Origin: an uncultured Clostridia bacterium
GTDB lineage: Bacteria; Bacillota; Clostridia; UBA1381; UMGS1253
Direction of reading: 5' to 3'
Length of the DNA: 64,000 bases
Assembly (NCBI GenBank): GCA_934456295.1
Contig: CAKSHB010000004.1
Span: 9,906-73,905, forward strand
Shown here piece after piece: positions 35,529 through 44,951 of the stretch (the first letter of the stretch is position 1; every line of letters starts with the position of its first letter). The notes beneath the pieces were generated by a model. The model was not told the origin of the DNA, ran no database searches, and saw only the letters and a list, made by a program, of their open reading frames with translations. A program made the position numbers and the translations under genes.

Positions 35529-36869
35529 ATGGAAGCAGTTCAAATTTGGAATGATGTTTTAAAGCTGATAGAGCCTGAAGTTACAAATTTAGCGTTTACA
35601 ACATGGTTTAAAGACATTAATCCCGTATTTATAGACACAGATACGATTACCCTTTCTGTATCAAACGACCTTATTTTGTCAACAATTAAAAGAAGGTTTA
35701 TGGACCTTATACAAAACGCGCTCAATTCGGTGCTTGGCTCACATTATAACGTAAATATCGTAATAGGCGATAATTATGAAGTGAAAAAGTCCGAGCCGCA
35801 GACTGAAAATAACAATACGGGCGAGGTTGGCGCGGATAATTTCTATATAAATCCGAAATACACATTTGAATCGTTTGTCGTAGGAAATTCAAACCATTTT
35901 GCACATGCCGCAGCCGTTGCCGTTGCGGAGGCGCCGGCACAGACATATAACCCGCTGTTTTTATACGGCGATTCGGGACTTGGAAAAACACATCTTATGC
36001 ATGCTATCGCAAACTATGCAAAAATGATGAACCCGAGTGCAAAAATAGTTTATATTTCCTCGGAAAAGTTTACAAATGAGCTTATACTTGCAATTGCAAA
36101 AAGAACGACGGCACAGTTTCGTCAAAAATACAGAAACGCCGACATACTGCTTATCGATGATATACAGTTTCTTGCCGGAAAGGAAATGGCTCAGGAGGAA
36201 TTTTTCCATACATTCAACGACTTGTATAATGCAAATAAACAGATTGTGCTCACAAGCGACCGTCTGCCGAGAGAGATAAATACTCTTGAGGACAGACTGC
36301 GCACACGTTTTGAATGCGGACTTATAGGCGATATAAAGCCGCCGGATTATGAAACAAGAATTGCAATCCTTCAGAAAAAAGCGTCACAGGATATGGTTGA
36401 TGTTCCGTATGATGTGTACTGTTATATGGCGGACAGTATAAAATCGAATATACGTGAGCTTGAAGGAGCGCTGACAAGAATTATATCATACTCAAAAATT
36501 ACCGGCAGAAAGCTTGATTTGCAGCTTGCCGAGGAAGCTCTTTCAACCGTTATAGAGCAAAAGGGTGTTGTGAGAATTACCGCAAAATCAATAAATGAAA
36601 CCGTTTCAAAATATTACAACATACCGATTGAAGATATAAAAGGCAAAAGAAAGACCCAGGATATTGCCGACGCAAGACAGGTTGCAATGTATCTGTGCAG
36701 AACGCTTACGGATATGTCATTTGTCGTAATAGGCAAAGAATACGGCGGCAGACATTATACAACGGTAATGCATGCGGTTGATAATATAGAAGAAAGCATA
36801 AAAAAGAATTCAGACGTAAAAAACGCTGTTGAGTCTATGACAAAGCAGCTTAAAACAATATTAAACTAA
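35529..36869 (+). CDS. dnaA: Chromosomal replication initiator DnaA
   Basis: An AAA+ initiator of 446 residues. Domain I covers about 1-80 and the linker about 85-110. Domain III has Walker A GDSGLGKT (147-154), Walker B ILLIDDIQFLAGKE and the arginine finger region RLRTRFECGL. Domain IV ends with the helix-turn-helix DnaA signature GGRHYTTVMHAVDNI. The ATG at 35529 is 8 nt after GTGGAG; the TTG immediately before it is not preferred. It is followed by dnaN. Confidence 0.98.
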   Translation: MEAVQIWNDVLKLIEPEVTNLAFTTWFKDINPVFIDTDTITLSVSNDLILSTIKRRFMDLIQNALNSVLGSHYNVNIVIGDNYEVKKSEPQTENNNTGEVGADNFYINPKYTFESFVVGNSNHFAHAAAVAVAEAPAQTYNPLFLYGDSGLGKTHLMHAIANYAKMMNPSAKIVYISSEKFTNELILAIAKRTTAQFRQKYRNADILLIDDIQFLAGKEMAQEEFFHTFNDLYNANKQIVLTSDRLPREINTLEDRLRTRFECGLIGDIKPPDYETRIAILQKKASQDMVDVPYDVYCYMADSIKSNIRELEGALTRIISYSKITGRKLDLQLAEEALSTVIEQKGVVRITAKSINETVSKYYNIPIEDIKGKRKTQDIADARQVAMYLCRTLTDMSFVVIGKEYGGRHYTTVMHAVDNIEESIKKNSDVKNAVESMTKQLKTILN

Positions 36870-37117
36870 CATATATGTTTTACACATTCTTATATGGAAA
36901 TGTGCAAAGGTTAATGTGGACGGGTGTTTAAATGTGATTTGTGTGGATTACTTTTATATGTTATCCTTACCTTATTCATGCGCATAAACCGCGTCGCTGC
37001 GGCATTTATAAGGCTTTTCCATACAATCCGTATATACTACTTCTACTGCTTCTATAAATAATATATTATTATTTTATTATTATATAAAATAATTAAAAAT
37101 ATAAAGGACTGATTTTA
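36870..37117. other. Replication origin core (oriC part 2: boxes, DnaA-trio, AT-rich unwinding element)
   Basis: In the dnaA-dnaN gap lie degenerate DnaA boxes: TGTGGATTA at 36942-36950, TTATCCTTA at 36961, TTATTCATG at 36972 and TTTTCCATA at 37015-37023. A GC-containing patch, a trinucleotide run (37037-37054) and about 55 bp of almost pure A/T (37054-37110) follow. The order box, trio, AT-rich tract is that of the Bacillus subtilis unwinding region. Confidence 0.8.
37037..37054 (+). promoter_or_regulatory. DnaA-trio-like element
   Basis: Six consecutive triplets CTA-CTT-CTA-CTG-CTT-CTA (3'-GAN repeats on the other strand) lie 13 nt after a DnaA-box-like TTTTCCATA and directly before the AT-rich tract. 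This matches the described DnaA-trio arrangement that guides DnaA filament loading onto single strand. Confidence 0.7.
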
Positions 37118-38224
37118 ATGAAGTTCATATGTGACAAAACAAATTTGCTCGAGGCTATAAATACGGTACAGAAGGCCGTAAGCTCAAAATCAACTCTGCC
37201 CATACTTGAAGGTATACTTATAGAATGTACTGACGGCAAAATCGTACTGACGGGAAATGACCTTGAAATCGGAATAAGATACGAAGTTGAAGCAAGCGTT
37301 TCCGAAGAAGGCAGCATAGTTTTAAATTCAAGAATGTTCGGCGATATTATAAGAAAGCTTCCCGACGCACCTGTACTTATCGAAAGCGACGAAAACAATA
37401 TCACAAAAATAAAATGTGTAAATGTAGATTTTAATATTTCCGGTCTGCTCGCATCGGAATTTCCGAAAATAACGGAGATTGAAAAGAAAGAACGTGTAAA
37501 AATCGAAAATATTAAGATTAAAAAGATGATTAAGCAAACTATTTTTGCCGTTTCGATACGTGAAAATAAACCTGTGCTTACGGGCGCACTGTTTGAAATT
37601 GAAAACAGCCGCTTTACAATGGTTGCAAGCGACGGATACAGGCTTGCAATAAGAAACGAAAGCATAGATGACTGCGGCTTCAGTGTAAATGCGATTGTGC
37701 CCGGAAAAACGTTAAATGAGCTTTTGAAAATAATAAAAGACGATGATAACTTTGTCGATATATATTTTACTGATAAAAACGTCTTGTTTGAGTTTGAAAA
37801 TTTCACAGTCACATCAAGACTCCGCGACGGCGAATATATAAAATATAAATCGGCGATACCTTCGGAATACAACATAGAAATAAATGCAAATGTGATGTCT
37901 TTCTGCGAGTCTATAGACAGAGCATCACTTATAATTAACACAGAATCGGCAAAAAGTCCTTTGAGGCTCGATATAAGTGACGATACCGTTACAATAAGCT
38001 GCAGCTCACATATGGGAAAGGTTTCGGACATAATAAACGTTGATTCGAGCGGCGGAGAACTTGTTATAGGTTTTAACCATAAGTATTTATGGGACGCTCT
38101 GAGAAACTGTGAAAACGAAGATGTAAAAATGAATTTTATATCGGAGAGATATCCTTTGGTTATAACGCCTTTGGAGGGCGATGAGTTTTTGTATATGATA
38201 CTTCCGGTTATAATTCAGGCATAA
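37118..38224 (+). CDS. dnaN: DNA polymerase III sliding clamp (beta subunit)
   Basis: A ring-forming clamp of 368 residues, the usual length, made of three similar domains. MKFICDKTNLLEAINTVQKAVSSKSTLPILEGILIE is the standard opening, summarised here. VASDGYRLAIR marks the second domain and the protein ends YMILPVIIQA, equivalent to the conserved MPMR-type tail. AAGGA stands before the ATG. It lies in the canonical dnaA-dnaN-rlbA-recF order. Confidence 0.97.
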   Translation: MKFICDKTNLLEAINTVQKAVSSKSTLPILEGILIECTDGKIVLTGNDLEIGIRYEVEASVSEEGSIVLNSRMFGDIIRKLPDAPVLIESDENNITKIKCVNVDFNISGLLASEFPKITEIEKKERVKIENIKIKKMIKQTIFAVSIRENKPVLTGALFEIENSRFTMVASDGYRLAIRNESIDDCGFSVNAIVPGKTLNELLKIIKDDDNFVDIYFTDKNVLFEFENFTVTSRLRDGEYIKYKSAIPSEYNIEINANVMSFCESIDRASLIINTESAKSPLRLDISDDTVTISCSSHMGKVSDIINVDSSGGELVIGFNHKYLWDALRNCENEDVKMNFISERYPLVITPLEGDEFLYMILPVIIQA

Positions 38225-38252
38225 ATTTTATGTATTAAAAAAGAGGTTAAAC

Positions 38253-38483
38253 ATGAAAACAGAAAATATGCAAATCAGCATAAAAACCGAATATATAAAG
38301 CTTGACCAGCTCCTGAAATACAGCGGAATTGCCGAAAACGGTTCTGACGCAAAGGATATGATTTTAGATGAAATTGTAAAATTTAACGGTGAAATATGTA
38401 CGATGCGCGGTAAAAAGGTACGCTCGGGCGATATTGTTGAAGTTGATTTTGAAGATGAAACCGTTATAATTTCGGTAGAGTGA
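38253..38483 (+). CDS. rlbA: S4-domain RNA-binding protein (YaaA/RlbA)
   Basis: A 76-residue protein that is almost entirely one S4 RNA-binding domain: IKLDQLLKYSGIAENGSDAKDMILDEIVKFNGE, then the KKVRSGDIVEVD turn. It sits in the fixed position between dnaN and recF; the recF ATG begins one base after its stop. The Bacillus homologue has been linked to ribosome assembly. AGAGG precedes the ATG. Confidence 0.94.
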   Translation: MKTENMQISIKTEYIKLDQLLKYSGIAENGSDAKDMILDEIVKFNGEICTMRGKKVRSGDIVEVDFEDETVIISVE

Positions 38484-38484
38484 T

Positions 38485-39582
38485 ATGTATATAAAAAGCA
38501 TAAAATTAAAGGATTTTCGGAATTATGAAAATGCATTTATAAGCTTTTCCGAAGGCACAAACATAATTTACGGAAATAATGCGCAGGGAAAGACAAACAT
38601 ACTTGAATCGATATTTCTTTTCTGCACGGCGCGCTCACACAGGCGTGCGTCGGATAAAGAAATGATACGCCGCGGCGCAGATTTTGCAAATATAGAAATA
38701 AGCTTTACTGACGGCATAAGAGATTATGATGGAAAAATGCGCATACTTGACGGCAAAAAAAAGTCGGTTTTAATAAACAGTGTAAATATAAAAAAAATCA
38801 GTCATATTGCGGATTATATAAATGTTGTAATGTTTTCGCCGGACGATTTGTCGGTGATAAAGGATTCGCCGTCATACAGGCGCAGATTTTATGATATGTC
38901 CATAAGCCAGATTTCGCCGGCATATGTTTCTTTGCTTAATGAATATATAAAAATTTTAAATCAGAGAAATAATCTGCTTAAAGAAATAAAAAAAACGGGA
39001 AATGATGACACGCTTGAAATATGGGACAATTATCTTATTGATTTATCATGTAGAATTACAAAATACAGATGTGAGCTTACAAAAAGGCTCTGTGATGAGG
39101 CAAAAAAAATCCACAGTGAAATTTCGGGCGAGGAGCTTGATATAAAATATATTTCAAACTGCGGCGAAAATACAGACAATACAGAAAAGCTCAAAGAGGA
39201 AATGGGCGAAAAAATAAAAAAGACGCGCCGCCGCGATATTGAAACAGGGACAAGTAATACAGGCTGTCACAGAGATGATTTTGTGTTTTTGATAAACGGT
39301 TCAGATGTGAAAATTTACGGTTCACAGGGACAGCAGAGAAGCGTCATACTGAGTCTGAAGCTTGCTCTTACTGAAATTATAAAATCGGTGCGCGGTGCAT
39401 ACCCGATAATTTTGCTTGATGATATAATGAGCGAGCTTGATGAGTTAAGACGCAGATATGTTTCACAGAAAATTGAAGGCAAGCAGGTTATTTTAACATG
39501 TACCGACAGAGAGCAGGAGAGAGATTTTCCGTGCGTTAAATATTTTTATGTTGCAGATAACTCTGTAAAAGAGGATAGTTAA
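38485..39582 (+). CDS. recF: DNA replication and repair protein RecF
   Basis: An SMC-like ATPase of 365 residues that loads RecA at gaps. Walker A is GNNAQGKTNILESIFL near residue 30. RSHRRASDKEMIRRG follows, the signature is YGSQGQQRSVILSLKLA, and Walker B is PIILLDDIMSELDELRR. It is translationally close to rlbA (1-nt gap) and part of the origin cluster. Confidence 0.96.
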   Translation: MYIKSIKLKDFRNYENAFISFSEGTNIIYGNNAQGKTNILESIFLFCTARSHRRASDKEMIRRGADFANIEISFTDGIRDYDGKMRILDGKKKSVLINSVNIKKISHIADYINVVMFSPDDLSVIKDSPSYRRRFYDMSISQISPAYVSLLNEYIKILNQRNNLLKEIKKTGNDDTLEIWDNYLIDLSCRITKYRCELTKRLCDEAKKIHSEISGEELDIKYISNCGENTDNTEKLKEEMGEKIKKTRRRDIETGTSNTGCHRDDFVFLINGSDVKIYGSQGQQRSVILSLKLALTEIIKSVRGAYPIILLDDIMSELDELRRRYVSQKIEGKQVILTCTDREQERDFPCVKYFYVADNSVKEDS

Positions 39583-39608
39583 AATACAAATATCGGGAGA
39601 GATAAAAA

Positions 39609-39875
39609 ATGTATCTTCATCTTGGTATGGACGTAGTTGTGAGGCAAAAGGAAGTTATTGCGATTTTGGACCTTGATACAACTTCGGTTTCAAAAAATAC
39701 GAGAGAATTTTTAAATACGGCACAGAAAAGGGGAAATGTCATTGATGTGAGCAAAAATGACCTTCCGAAAAGCTATGTTCTGTGCGGAAACAAAAACGAC
39801 TTCAGACTGTATATATCGCCTTTGTCGGCACAGACAATCTATAAGCGTGCCGCGTCAAAGTTTATGGCTGAATAG
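39609..39875 (+). CDS. remB: RemB/YaaB-family regulator (DUF370)
   Basis: An 88-residue member of the RemA/RemB (DUF370) family: YLHLGMDVVVRQKEVIAILDLDTTS at the start, then SYVLCGNKNDFRLYISPLSAQTIYKRA. The RemB branch always sits between recF and gyrB in Bacillus and many Clostridia. RemA-type proteins bind DNA and control matrix genes; the job of RemB is less clear. GGGAG precedes the ATG. Confidence 0.93.
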   Translation: MYLHLGMDVVVRQKEVIAILDLDTTSVSKNTREFLNTAQKRGNVIDVSKNDLPKSYVLCGNKNDFRLYISPLSAQTIYKRAASKFMAE

Positions 39876-39948
39876 AAATAAATTAAGTTAACAATATAGT
39901 TTTTTAATAGATTATCAAGTCTGTAAATAACAGAAAGGATATGTAAAA

Positions 39949-41862
39949 ATGAGTGAAAATAATTCGGTAAATAATTATGACGAAAGTCAGATACAGGTGC
40001 TTGAGGGGCTTGAAGCCGTAAGAAAGCGCCCGGGTATGTATATAGGTTCAACCTCCATACGCGGACTTCATCACCTTGTGTATGAAATTGTCGATAACGC
40101 CATAGATGAGGCTCTGGCGGGATTTTGTAAAAATATAACCGTTACGATTGATAAGGGTAATATTGTGACGGTAGTCGATGACGGACGCGGTATTCCCGTA
40201 GGTATTCATCCGAAAATGGGAATTTCCACGCTTGAGGTCGTGTTTACAATACTTCATGCCGGCGGCAAATTCGGCGGAGGCGGATATAAGGTTTCCGGCG
40301 GACTTCACGGCGTTGGTTCATCTGTTGTAAACGCGCTGTCAAGCTGGCTTGAGGCTGAGGTTTATACAGGTGAGGAGATTTATTATCAGAGATTTGAGCG
40401 CGGCAAAAGCTGCGGTGACGCAAAGGTTATAGGAAAGACCGACAGAACAGGCACAACCGTAAGGTTTTTGGCTGACGATACGATTTTTGAAACGATTGAG
40501 TATGAATATGACACGCTTCTGAAGCGTTTGCGTGAGCAGGCATTTCTGAATGCCGGTGTAAACATTTTGTTTACCGATAACCGCGGCGAAGAGCCTGTTG
40601 TGAATAAAATGCATTATGAGGGCGGCATACGCGAGTTTGTAAAATATATGAACCGCAGCAAAGTGCCGATTCATGACAATGTTATATATTTTGACGGTAA
40701 AAAGAACGATTCATATGTCGAAATTGCAATTCAGTATACGGAAAGTTATAATGAGAACATAATAAGCTTTGCAAACAACATAAATACTACCGAGGGCGGT
40801 ACGCATGAGGTTGGTTTTAATGCCGCGCTTACAAGGGTATTTAACGATTATGCGAGAAAATATAATATACTTAAAGAAAAGGATCAGAATCTGAAAGGCG
40901 AAGATGTGCGCGAGGGAATAACAGCCGTTATAAGCGTAAAGGTTGTTGAGGCACAGTTTGAGGGACAGACAAAGACCAAGCTCGGAAATTCCGAGGTCAG
41001 AGGGCTTGTTGACAGATGTGTCAGCGATAAATTTTCGGAATTTCTTGAAGAAAATCCGGCTGTTGCAAAAATTATACTTGAAAAGTCACTTACGGCATCA
41101 CGTGCCCGTGAGGCGGCAAGAAAAGCCCGTGAGGCTACAAGAAAAACAAATACCTTCGGCGATACATCGCTTCTGGGCAAGCTTGCACGCTGCTCAGGCG
41201 ATAATCCCGAGAAAAATGAAATATATATCGTAGAGGGTGATTCTGCGGGCGGCAGCGCAAAGCAGGGCCGTGACAGAAGCTTTCAGGCGATACTTCCTCT
41301 GTGGGGAAAAATGCTTAATGTTGAAAAGGCGCGTATCGATAAGGTTTACGGAAACGAAAAGCTTCTGCCGATTATAATGTCGCTCGGAACCGGTATAGGC
41401 GATGAATTTGATATCACAAAACTGAAATACCATAAAATTATAATTATGGCAGATGCCGATGTTGACGGTTCGCATATACGCACACTTCTGCTTACGTTCT
41501 TTTTCAGACACATGCGTCCTTTGGTTGACGCGGGATATATATATCTTGCACAGCCGCCGCTGTTTAAGGTTTCAAAAGGCAAAGAAGTAAAATATGTGTA
41601 TAAAGACGAAGATTTGCCGAAGGTTACGGCTGAGATGGGCGGAAAATGTGATGTTCAGCGTTATAAGGGTCTTGGTGAGATGACGGCGACACAGCTTTGG
41701 GAAACGACAATGAACCCCGAAACGAGAATTATGCTCCGTGTAAATATTGAGGACGCAATTTTGGCTGATGAAATGTTTACGGTGCTTATGGGAGATAATG
41801 TTGAGCCCAGACGTGACTTTATAGAGCAAAATGCGACATTTGTTACAAACCTCGATATATAG
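39949..41862 (+). CDS. gyrB: DNA gyrase subunit B
   Basis: The ATPase half of gyrase, 637 residues (Gram-positive length, without the insert of E. coli GyrB). GHKL motifs are [24 protein letters not shown] and [19 protein letters not shown], and the Thr-rich [12 protein letters not shown] lies in the transducer. The Toprim domain has [17 protein letters not shown], with its catalytic Glu, and [19 protein letters not shown]. gyrA does not follow; a terminator and an oppositely oriented gene do. Confidence 0.97.
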   Translation: MSENNSVNNYDESQIQVLEGLEAVRKRPGMYIGSTSIRGLHHLVYEIVDNAIDEALAGFCKNITVTIDKGNIVTVVDDGRGIPVGIHPKMGISTLEVVFTILHAGGKFGGGGYKVSGGLHGVGSSVVNALSSWLEAEVYTGEEIYYQRFERGKSCGDAKVIGKTDRTGTTVRFLADDTIFETIEYEYDTLLKRLREQAFLNAGVNILFTDNRGEEPVVNKMHYEGGIREFVKYMNRSKVPIHDNVIYFDGKKNDSYVEIAIQYTESYNENIISFANNINTTEGGTHEVGFNAALTRVFNDYARKYNILKEKDQNLKGEDVREGITAVISVKVVEAQFEGQTKTKLGNSEVRGLVDRCVSDKFSEFLEENPAVAKIILEKSLTASRAREAARKAREATRKTNTFGDTSLLGKLARCSGDNPEKNEIYIVEGDSAGGSAKQGRDRSFQAILPLWGKMLNVEKARIDKVYGNEKLLPIIMSLGTGIGDEFDITKLKYHKIIIMADADVDGSHIRTLLLTFFFRHMRPLVDAGYIYLAQPPLFKVSKGKEVKYVYKDEDLPKVTAEMGGKCDVQRYKGLGEMTATQLWETTMNPETRIMLRVNIEDAILADEMFTVLMGDNVEPRRDFIEQNATFVTNLDI

Positions 41863-41882
41863 TTTTTGGCAAATTATAAATA

Positions 41883-41919
41883 AAAAATCCATACCGTAAA
41901 ATCAGCGGTATGGATTTTT
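41883..41919. terminator. Bidirectional terminator between gyrB and GNAT gene
   Basis: ATCCATACCG (41887-41896) pairs with CGGTATGGAT (41906-41915), flanked by A- and T-runs on the two sides, between converging genes. Confidence 0.92.
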
Positions 41920-41935
41920 ACATAAGCATAAATTT

Positions 41936-42412
41936 TTAAAGAATTTTTTCCATTCCTATTTTTTGAATTTTCAGCCCTATGTGCTCATAAAATCTGACAG
42001 CATTTATGTTATCTGCCCACACATTCAAAGTTACGTTGTAATATCCGCTTTTTTTGGCATATTCAACAACATATTCATAAAGCTTTTTTCCGATACTCAT
42101 ACCGCGCGCGGCTTCATCTACGCATAAATCATCGATATAAAGTGTTTTTACATCGGTAAGCGAGTTATCGTTTATAAACTGCTTATGAATACAGAACGCA
42201 TATCCAAAGATTCCGCTTTCATTTTCCGCAACAAAAATCGGTCTTTTGTCATCTGAAATAATTTCTGATAATTCGCTGTCCGTATATTTTTTGCCGCCCT
42301 TTTTAAATAAATCGGGGCGCACATCACTGTGAACTTTATGAACCTGATACAAGAGCTTATTTATAGACGGAATATCTCTGTTTTCCGCACGTCTGATTTT
42401 TATACTGTCCAT
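41936..42412 (-). CDS. GNAT-family N-acetyltransferase
   Basis: A 158-residue acetyl-CoA-dependent transferase. The family shows in IRRAENRDIPSINKLLYQVHKVH, the central strand LYIDDLCVDEAARGMSIGKKLYEYVVEYAKKSGY, where the R-G-x-x-I-G-K loop binds CoA, and LNVWADNINAVRFYEHIGLK. The DVRPDLFK segment is common in a Firmicutes subgroup of unknown substrate. It starts 33 nt after the S41 peptidase gene and is probably the last gene of that unit. GAGGA precedes the ATG. Confidence 0.9.
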   Translation of the reverse strand: MDSIKIRRAENRDIPSINKLLYQVHKVHSDVRPDLFKKGGKKYTDSELSEIISDDKRPIFVAENESGIFGYAFCIHKQFINDNSLTDVKTLYIDDLCVDEAARGMSIGKKLYEYVVEYAKKSGYYNVTLNVWADNINAVRFYEHIGLKIQKIGMEKIL

Positions 42413-42444
42413 TTTTATCCTCTGACTTTTATTATTAAAAAGAT

Positions 42445-43641
42445 TTACCGAAACATTTCAACGGCTTTTTGCAGCTGCAAATCCTCATCGTATGAAAGCG
42501 TTGTGCTCGGAGCGTCACTGCCCGACTCAATAACCGTATCCGGCATAATGCCCTTTTCATGTATACATTCGCCCGTCGGTGTAAAATATCTGTCAACAGT
42601 AACACTCATACCGCCGCCGTTTTTCAGCGAAAATACGTTTTGTGTAATACCTTTGCCGAACGATTTTGTGCCGATAACGGATTTTACTCGGTTATTGCCC
42701 GAAAGGGCGCCCGTCAAAACCTCCGAGGCGCTTGCCGTATCGCCGTTTATAAGAAGTATAAGCTCACAGTCGGTCATTTTTCCTTCGGCATAAAAATCTT
42801 CACGCTTGCCGTTTTTATCCTGTGTGTAAACAACGAGTTTACCTTCGCCTAAAAATTTTCCCACAACTCTTATACATGTGTTAAAATCACCGCCGCCGTT
42901 ATCGCGAAGGTCAAGTATGAGCTTTTTCATGCCGCTGTTTATAAGTGAGTTCAACTCTGCCTCAACTTCTTCATCAGTATCCGCGTCAAACGAAATCAGG
43001 CGCATATATCCGATATCGCCCTCAAGCATTTTTGATGCGGCTGTTTTAAGATGAATTTGCTCACGAGTCAGAACAGTGTCAAATTCTTCTTTGCCGTCAC
43101 GCTTTATTGTGAGTGTAACCTGTGTGCCGGCAGGATTTTGAAGATTTGCACCGCGCATTGCGTCAGCGGCAGCATCGGTATCGCTGCCGTATGAAACGCC
43201 GTCAACCGCCGTAATTATGTCGCCAGGCAAAATACCTGCTTTTGCGCCCGGTGCGTCCTCATACGGAAGAACCACGATAATTTCGTTTTTATCAGGGTCT
43301 GCGCTTATAACAATTCCGACACCGACATATTCTCCCGTTGCACTTTCCATATATTCTTCAAATTCCTTCGGAGAATAATATTTTGTATAAGGGTCGCCCG
43401 TTGCCTCAGCCATACCCTTTGCGGCTCCGTAATACAGTTCGTTTTCATCGACATCGCCGATATAGAGCTTTTCAATGTACATTTTTACCTCACTCAGCAG
43501 TGCATTTGATACTTCACCGCCATCGGTAATATAATCCACCAAAATTCCGCTGCCGAGTGTCAGAAACAGTGCGCTCGTGAAAAAGAATGTCACAACCACA
43601 CTTATAACCGATGTAATTACAATTTTTGATTTATAGTTCAA
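42445..43641 (-). CDS. S41-family C-terminal processing peptidase (CtpA/CtpB-like)
   Basis: An exported serine protease of 398 residues anchored by an N-terminal helix (about 8-30). A PDZ domain covers about 100-195 with VGIVI and AGILPGDIITAVDG. The protease core has LILDLRDNGGG and the Ser-Lys dyad in DTASASEVLTG (about Ser304) and GTKSFGKGITQ (about Lys330). The C-terminal GIMPD motif is present. Such proteases trim secreted or spore signalling proteins or wall hydrolases. It lies 64 nt after the M23 peptidase gene in an ftsEX cluster, which suggests a division or wall role. Confidence 0.94.
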   Translation of the reverse strand: MNYKSKIVITSVISVVVTFFFTSALFLTLGSGILVDYITDGGEVSNALLSEVKMYIEKLYIGDVDENELYYGAAKGMAEATGDPYTKYYSPKEFEEYMESATGEYVGVGIVISADPDKNEIIVVLPYEDAPGAKAGILPGDIITAVDGVSYGSDTDAAADAMRGANLQNPAGTQVTLTIKRDGKEEFDTVLTREQIHLKTAASKMLEGDIGYMRLISFDADTDEEVEAELNSLINSGMKKLILDLRDNGGGDFNTCIRVVGKFLGEGKLVVYTQDKNGKREDFYAEGKMTDCELILLINGDTASASEVLTGALSGNNRVKSVIGTKSFGKGITQNVFSLKNGGGMSVTVDRYFTPTGECIHEKGIMPDTVIESGSDAPSTTLSYDEDLQLQKAVEMFR

Positions 43642-43705
43642 ATATATCGCCCCGATTTCAGATTATGCCAGTTTATTATATGTCCTTTTATTAATATATG
43701 ATTAA

Positions 43706-44881
43706 TTACAGGCCGATATACGGTGCAGGGTCAAGATACTGACCGTTTTTGATTATTCCGAGATGTATATGCGGACCTGTTGAATTTCCCGTAGAACCGG
43801 CAAGGGCAATCTGCTGACCGCGTTTTACCTGTTGACCGACACTTACCTGAAGTACGCTGTTGTGCGCATAAAGCGTGGTAATCGAGCCATGGTCTATGGT
43901 TATACAGTTACCGTATGCATTTCTCCAGCCGGAGCCTGTAACAACGCCGTCCTCACATGCGAGAACCGGTGTGCCGAGAGGTACGGCAATATCTATGCCC
44001 GTATGGTTATTCGGCACACCCCTGAAGGTACGCCAGCCGAAACGTGAGGTTATTGTGCCCGAATTTGTGCTCGGCCAGCCGAGTGTACCGCCCTTGTATG
44101 TATTTGCCGCTGCTTTTACGCCCGAGTTTTTTGCTGCGGCGATTGCATTCAGTATGCTTTGATTTTCCTTCTCTTTTTCGGCAATCTGTGCTTTTATTTC
44201 CTGTTCGCTCTGAGCAAGCTTGCCTATAACGGATTCGCTTTCATCACTTTTTTCCTGCATTGCGGATTTTTGCGATGACAGTTCCGATTTTAAGCTCACA
44301 TTTGCGGCTTTTGCCTCTTCAACAACCTTTTTTGCCGTTTCAATACTCTTTTTTGATTCCGTAAGCTGCGATATAAGCTCCTGGTCATGAGAATAGAGCT
44401 GCTTTACCATATCTATTCTCACGAGAAGGTCGGAAAAGCTTGTGGCAGAAAAAAGTATCTCTGCATAAGACATACTTCCTCTTTCACACATAACGCGCAG
44501 ACGTTTTCTCAGAAGCTTGTCCGATTCATCGATATTGCTTTCAAGCTCTGCTATCTCCTTCTGCTTTTGTGCTATGTCGCTTTCATTTTTTGCAATGGTT
44601 TTGTTTATGGAATCGATTTTTCCGGCAATTGTTGAAATATCGTTATCGAGCTGCTCCTTCTTTTCCTGCATTTCCTTTTTCTCGCGCTGAGTTTCTTCGA
44701 GCTGCTGTTTAAGCTCATTCTGATTTTGCTTGTTTTTATTAAGCTTGTCATTAAGATCGGAAGAAGAAGCCGCCGACGCAACCATTGAGTATATCGAGCC
44801 GACCGCAATAGGGCCTACAATGCCCAAAAACATTGCAGCGGCAAGAATTATACAAACTACGGTTAAAGTTTTCTTTTTCAT
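43706..44881 (-). CDS. EnvC-like coiled-coil M23 peptidase
   Basis: A secreted 391-residue protein. A signal peptide (about 1-36) is followed by a long coiled coil (about 40-250, with many heptads such as LKQQLEETQREKKEMQEK). The C-terminal M23 metallopeptidase domain has SRFGWRTFRGVPNNHTGIDIAVP, with zinc ligands in H-x3-D, and GPHIHLG. Proteins of this shape are activated by FtsEX to cut peptidoglycan at the septum or side wall (EnvC, PcsB/CwlO-type partners). Both zinc-site motifs are intact, so it is probably an active enzyme rather than an activator only. The start at 44881 gives the signal peptide directly; an upstream frame to 44962 runs into ftsX. Confidence 0.93.
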   Translation of the reverse strand: MKKKTLTVVCIILAAAMFLGIVGPIAVGSIYSMVASAASSSDLNDKLNKNKQNQNELKQQLEETQREKKEMQEKKEQLDNDISTIAGKIDSINKTIAKNESDIAQKQKEIAELESNIDESDKLLRKRLRVMCERGSMSYAEILFSATSFSDLLVRIDMVKQLYSHDQELISQLTESKKSIETAKKVVEEAKAANVSLKSELSSQKSAMQEKSDESESVIGKLAQSEQEIKAQIAEKEKENQSILNAIAAAKNSGVKAAANTYKGGTLGWPSTNSGTITSRFGWRTFRGVPNNHTGIDIAVPLGTPVLACEDGVVTGSGWRNAYGNCITIDHGSITTLYAHNSVLQVSVGQQVKRGQQIALAGSTGNSTGPHIHLGIIKNGQYLDPAPYIGL

Positions 44882-44951
44882 AATATCAGTAACCTTTCTT
44901 AAAACACAAATCTTTAAATATAAAAATATAAGATCAGCTTTAATAAAATTT

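Noticed and set aside
44606..44808. Short frames antisense to or inside the M23 peptidase coiled coil
   Set aside because: They arise from the repetitive Lys/Glu codons of the coiled coil.
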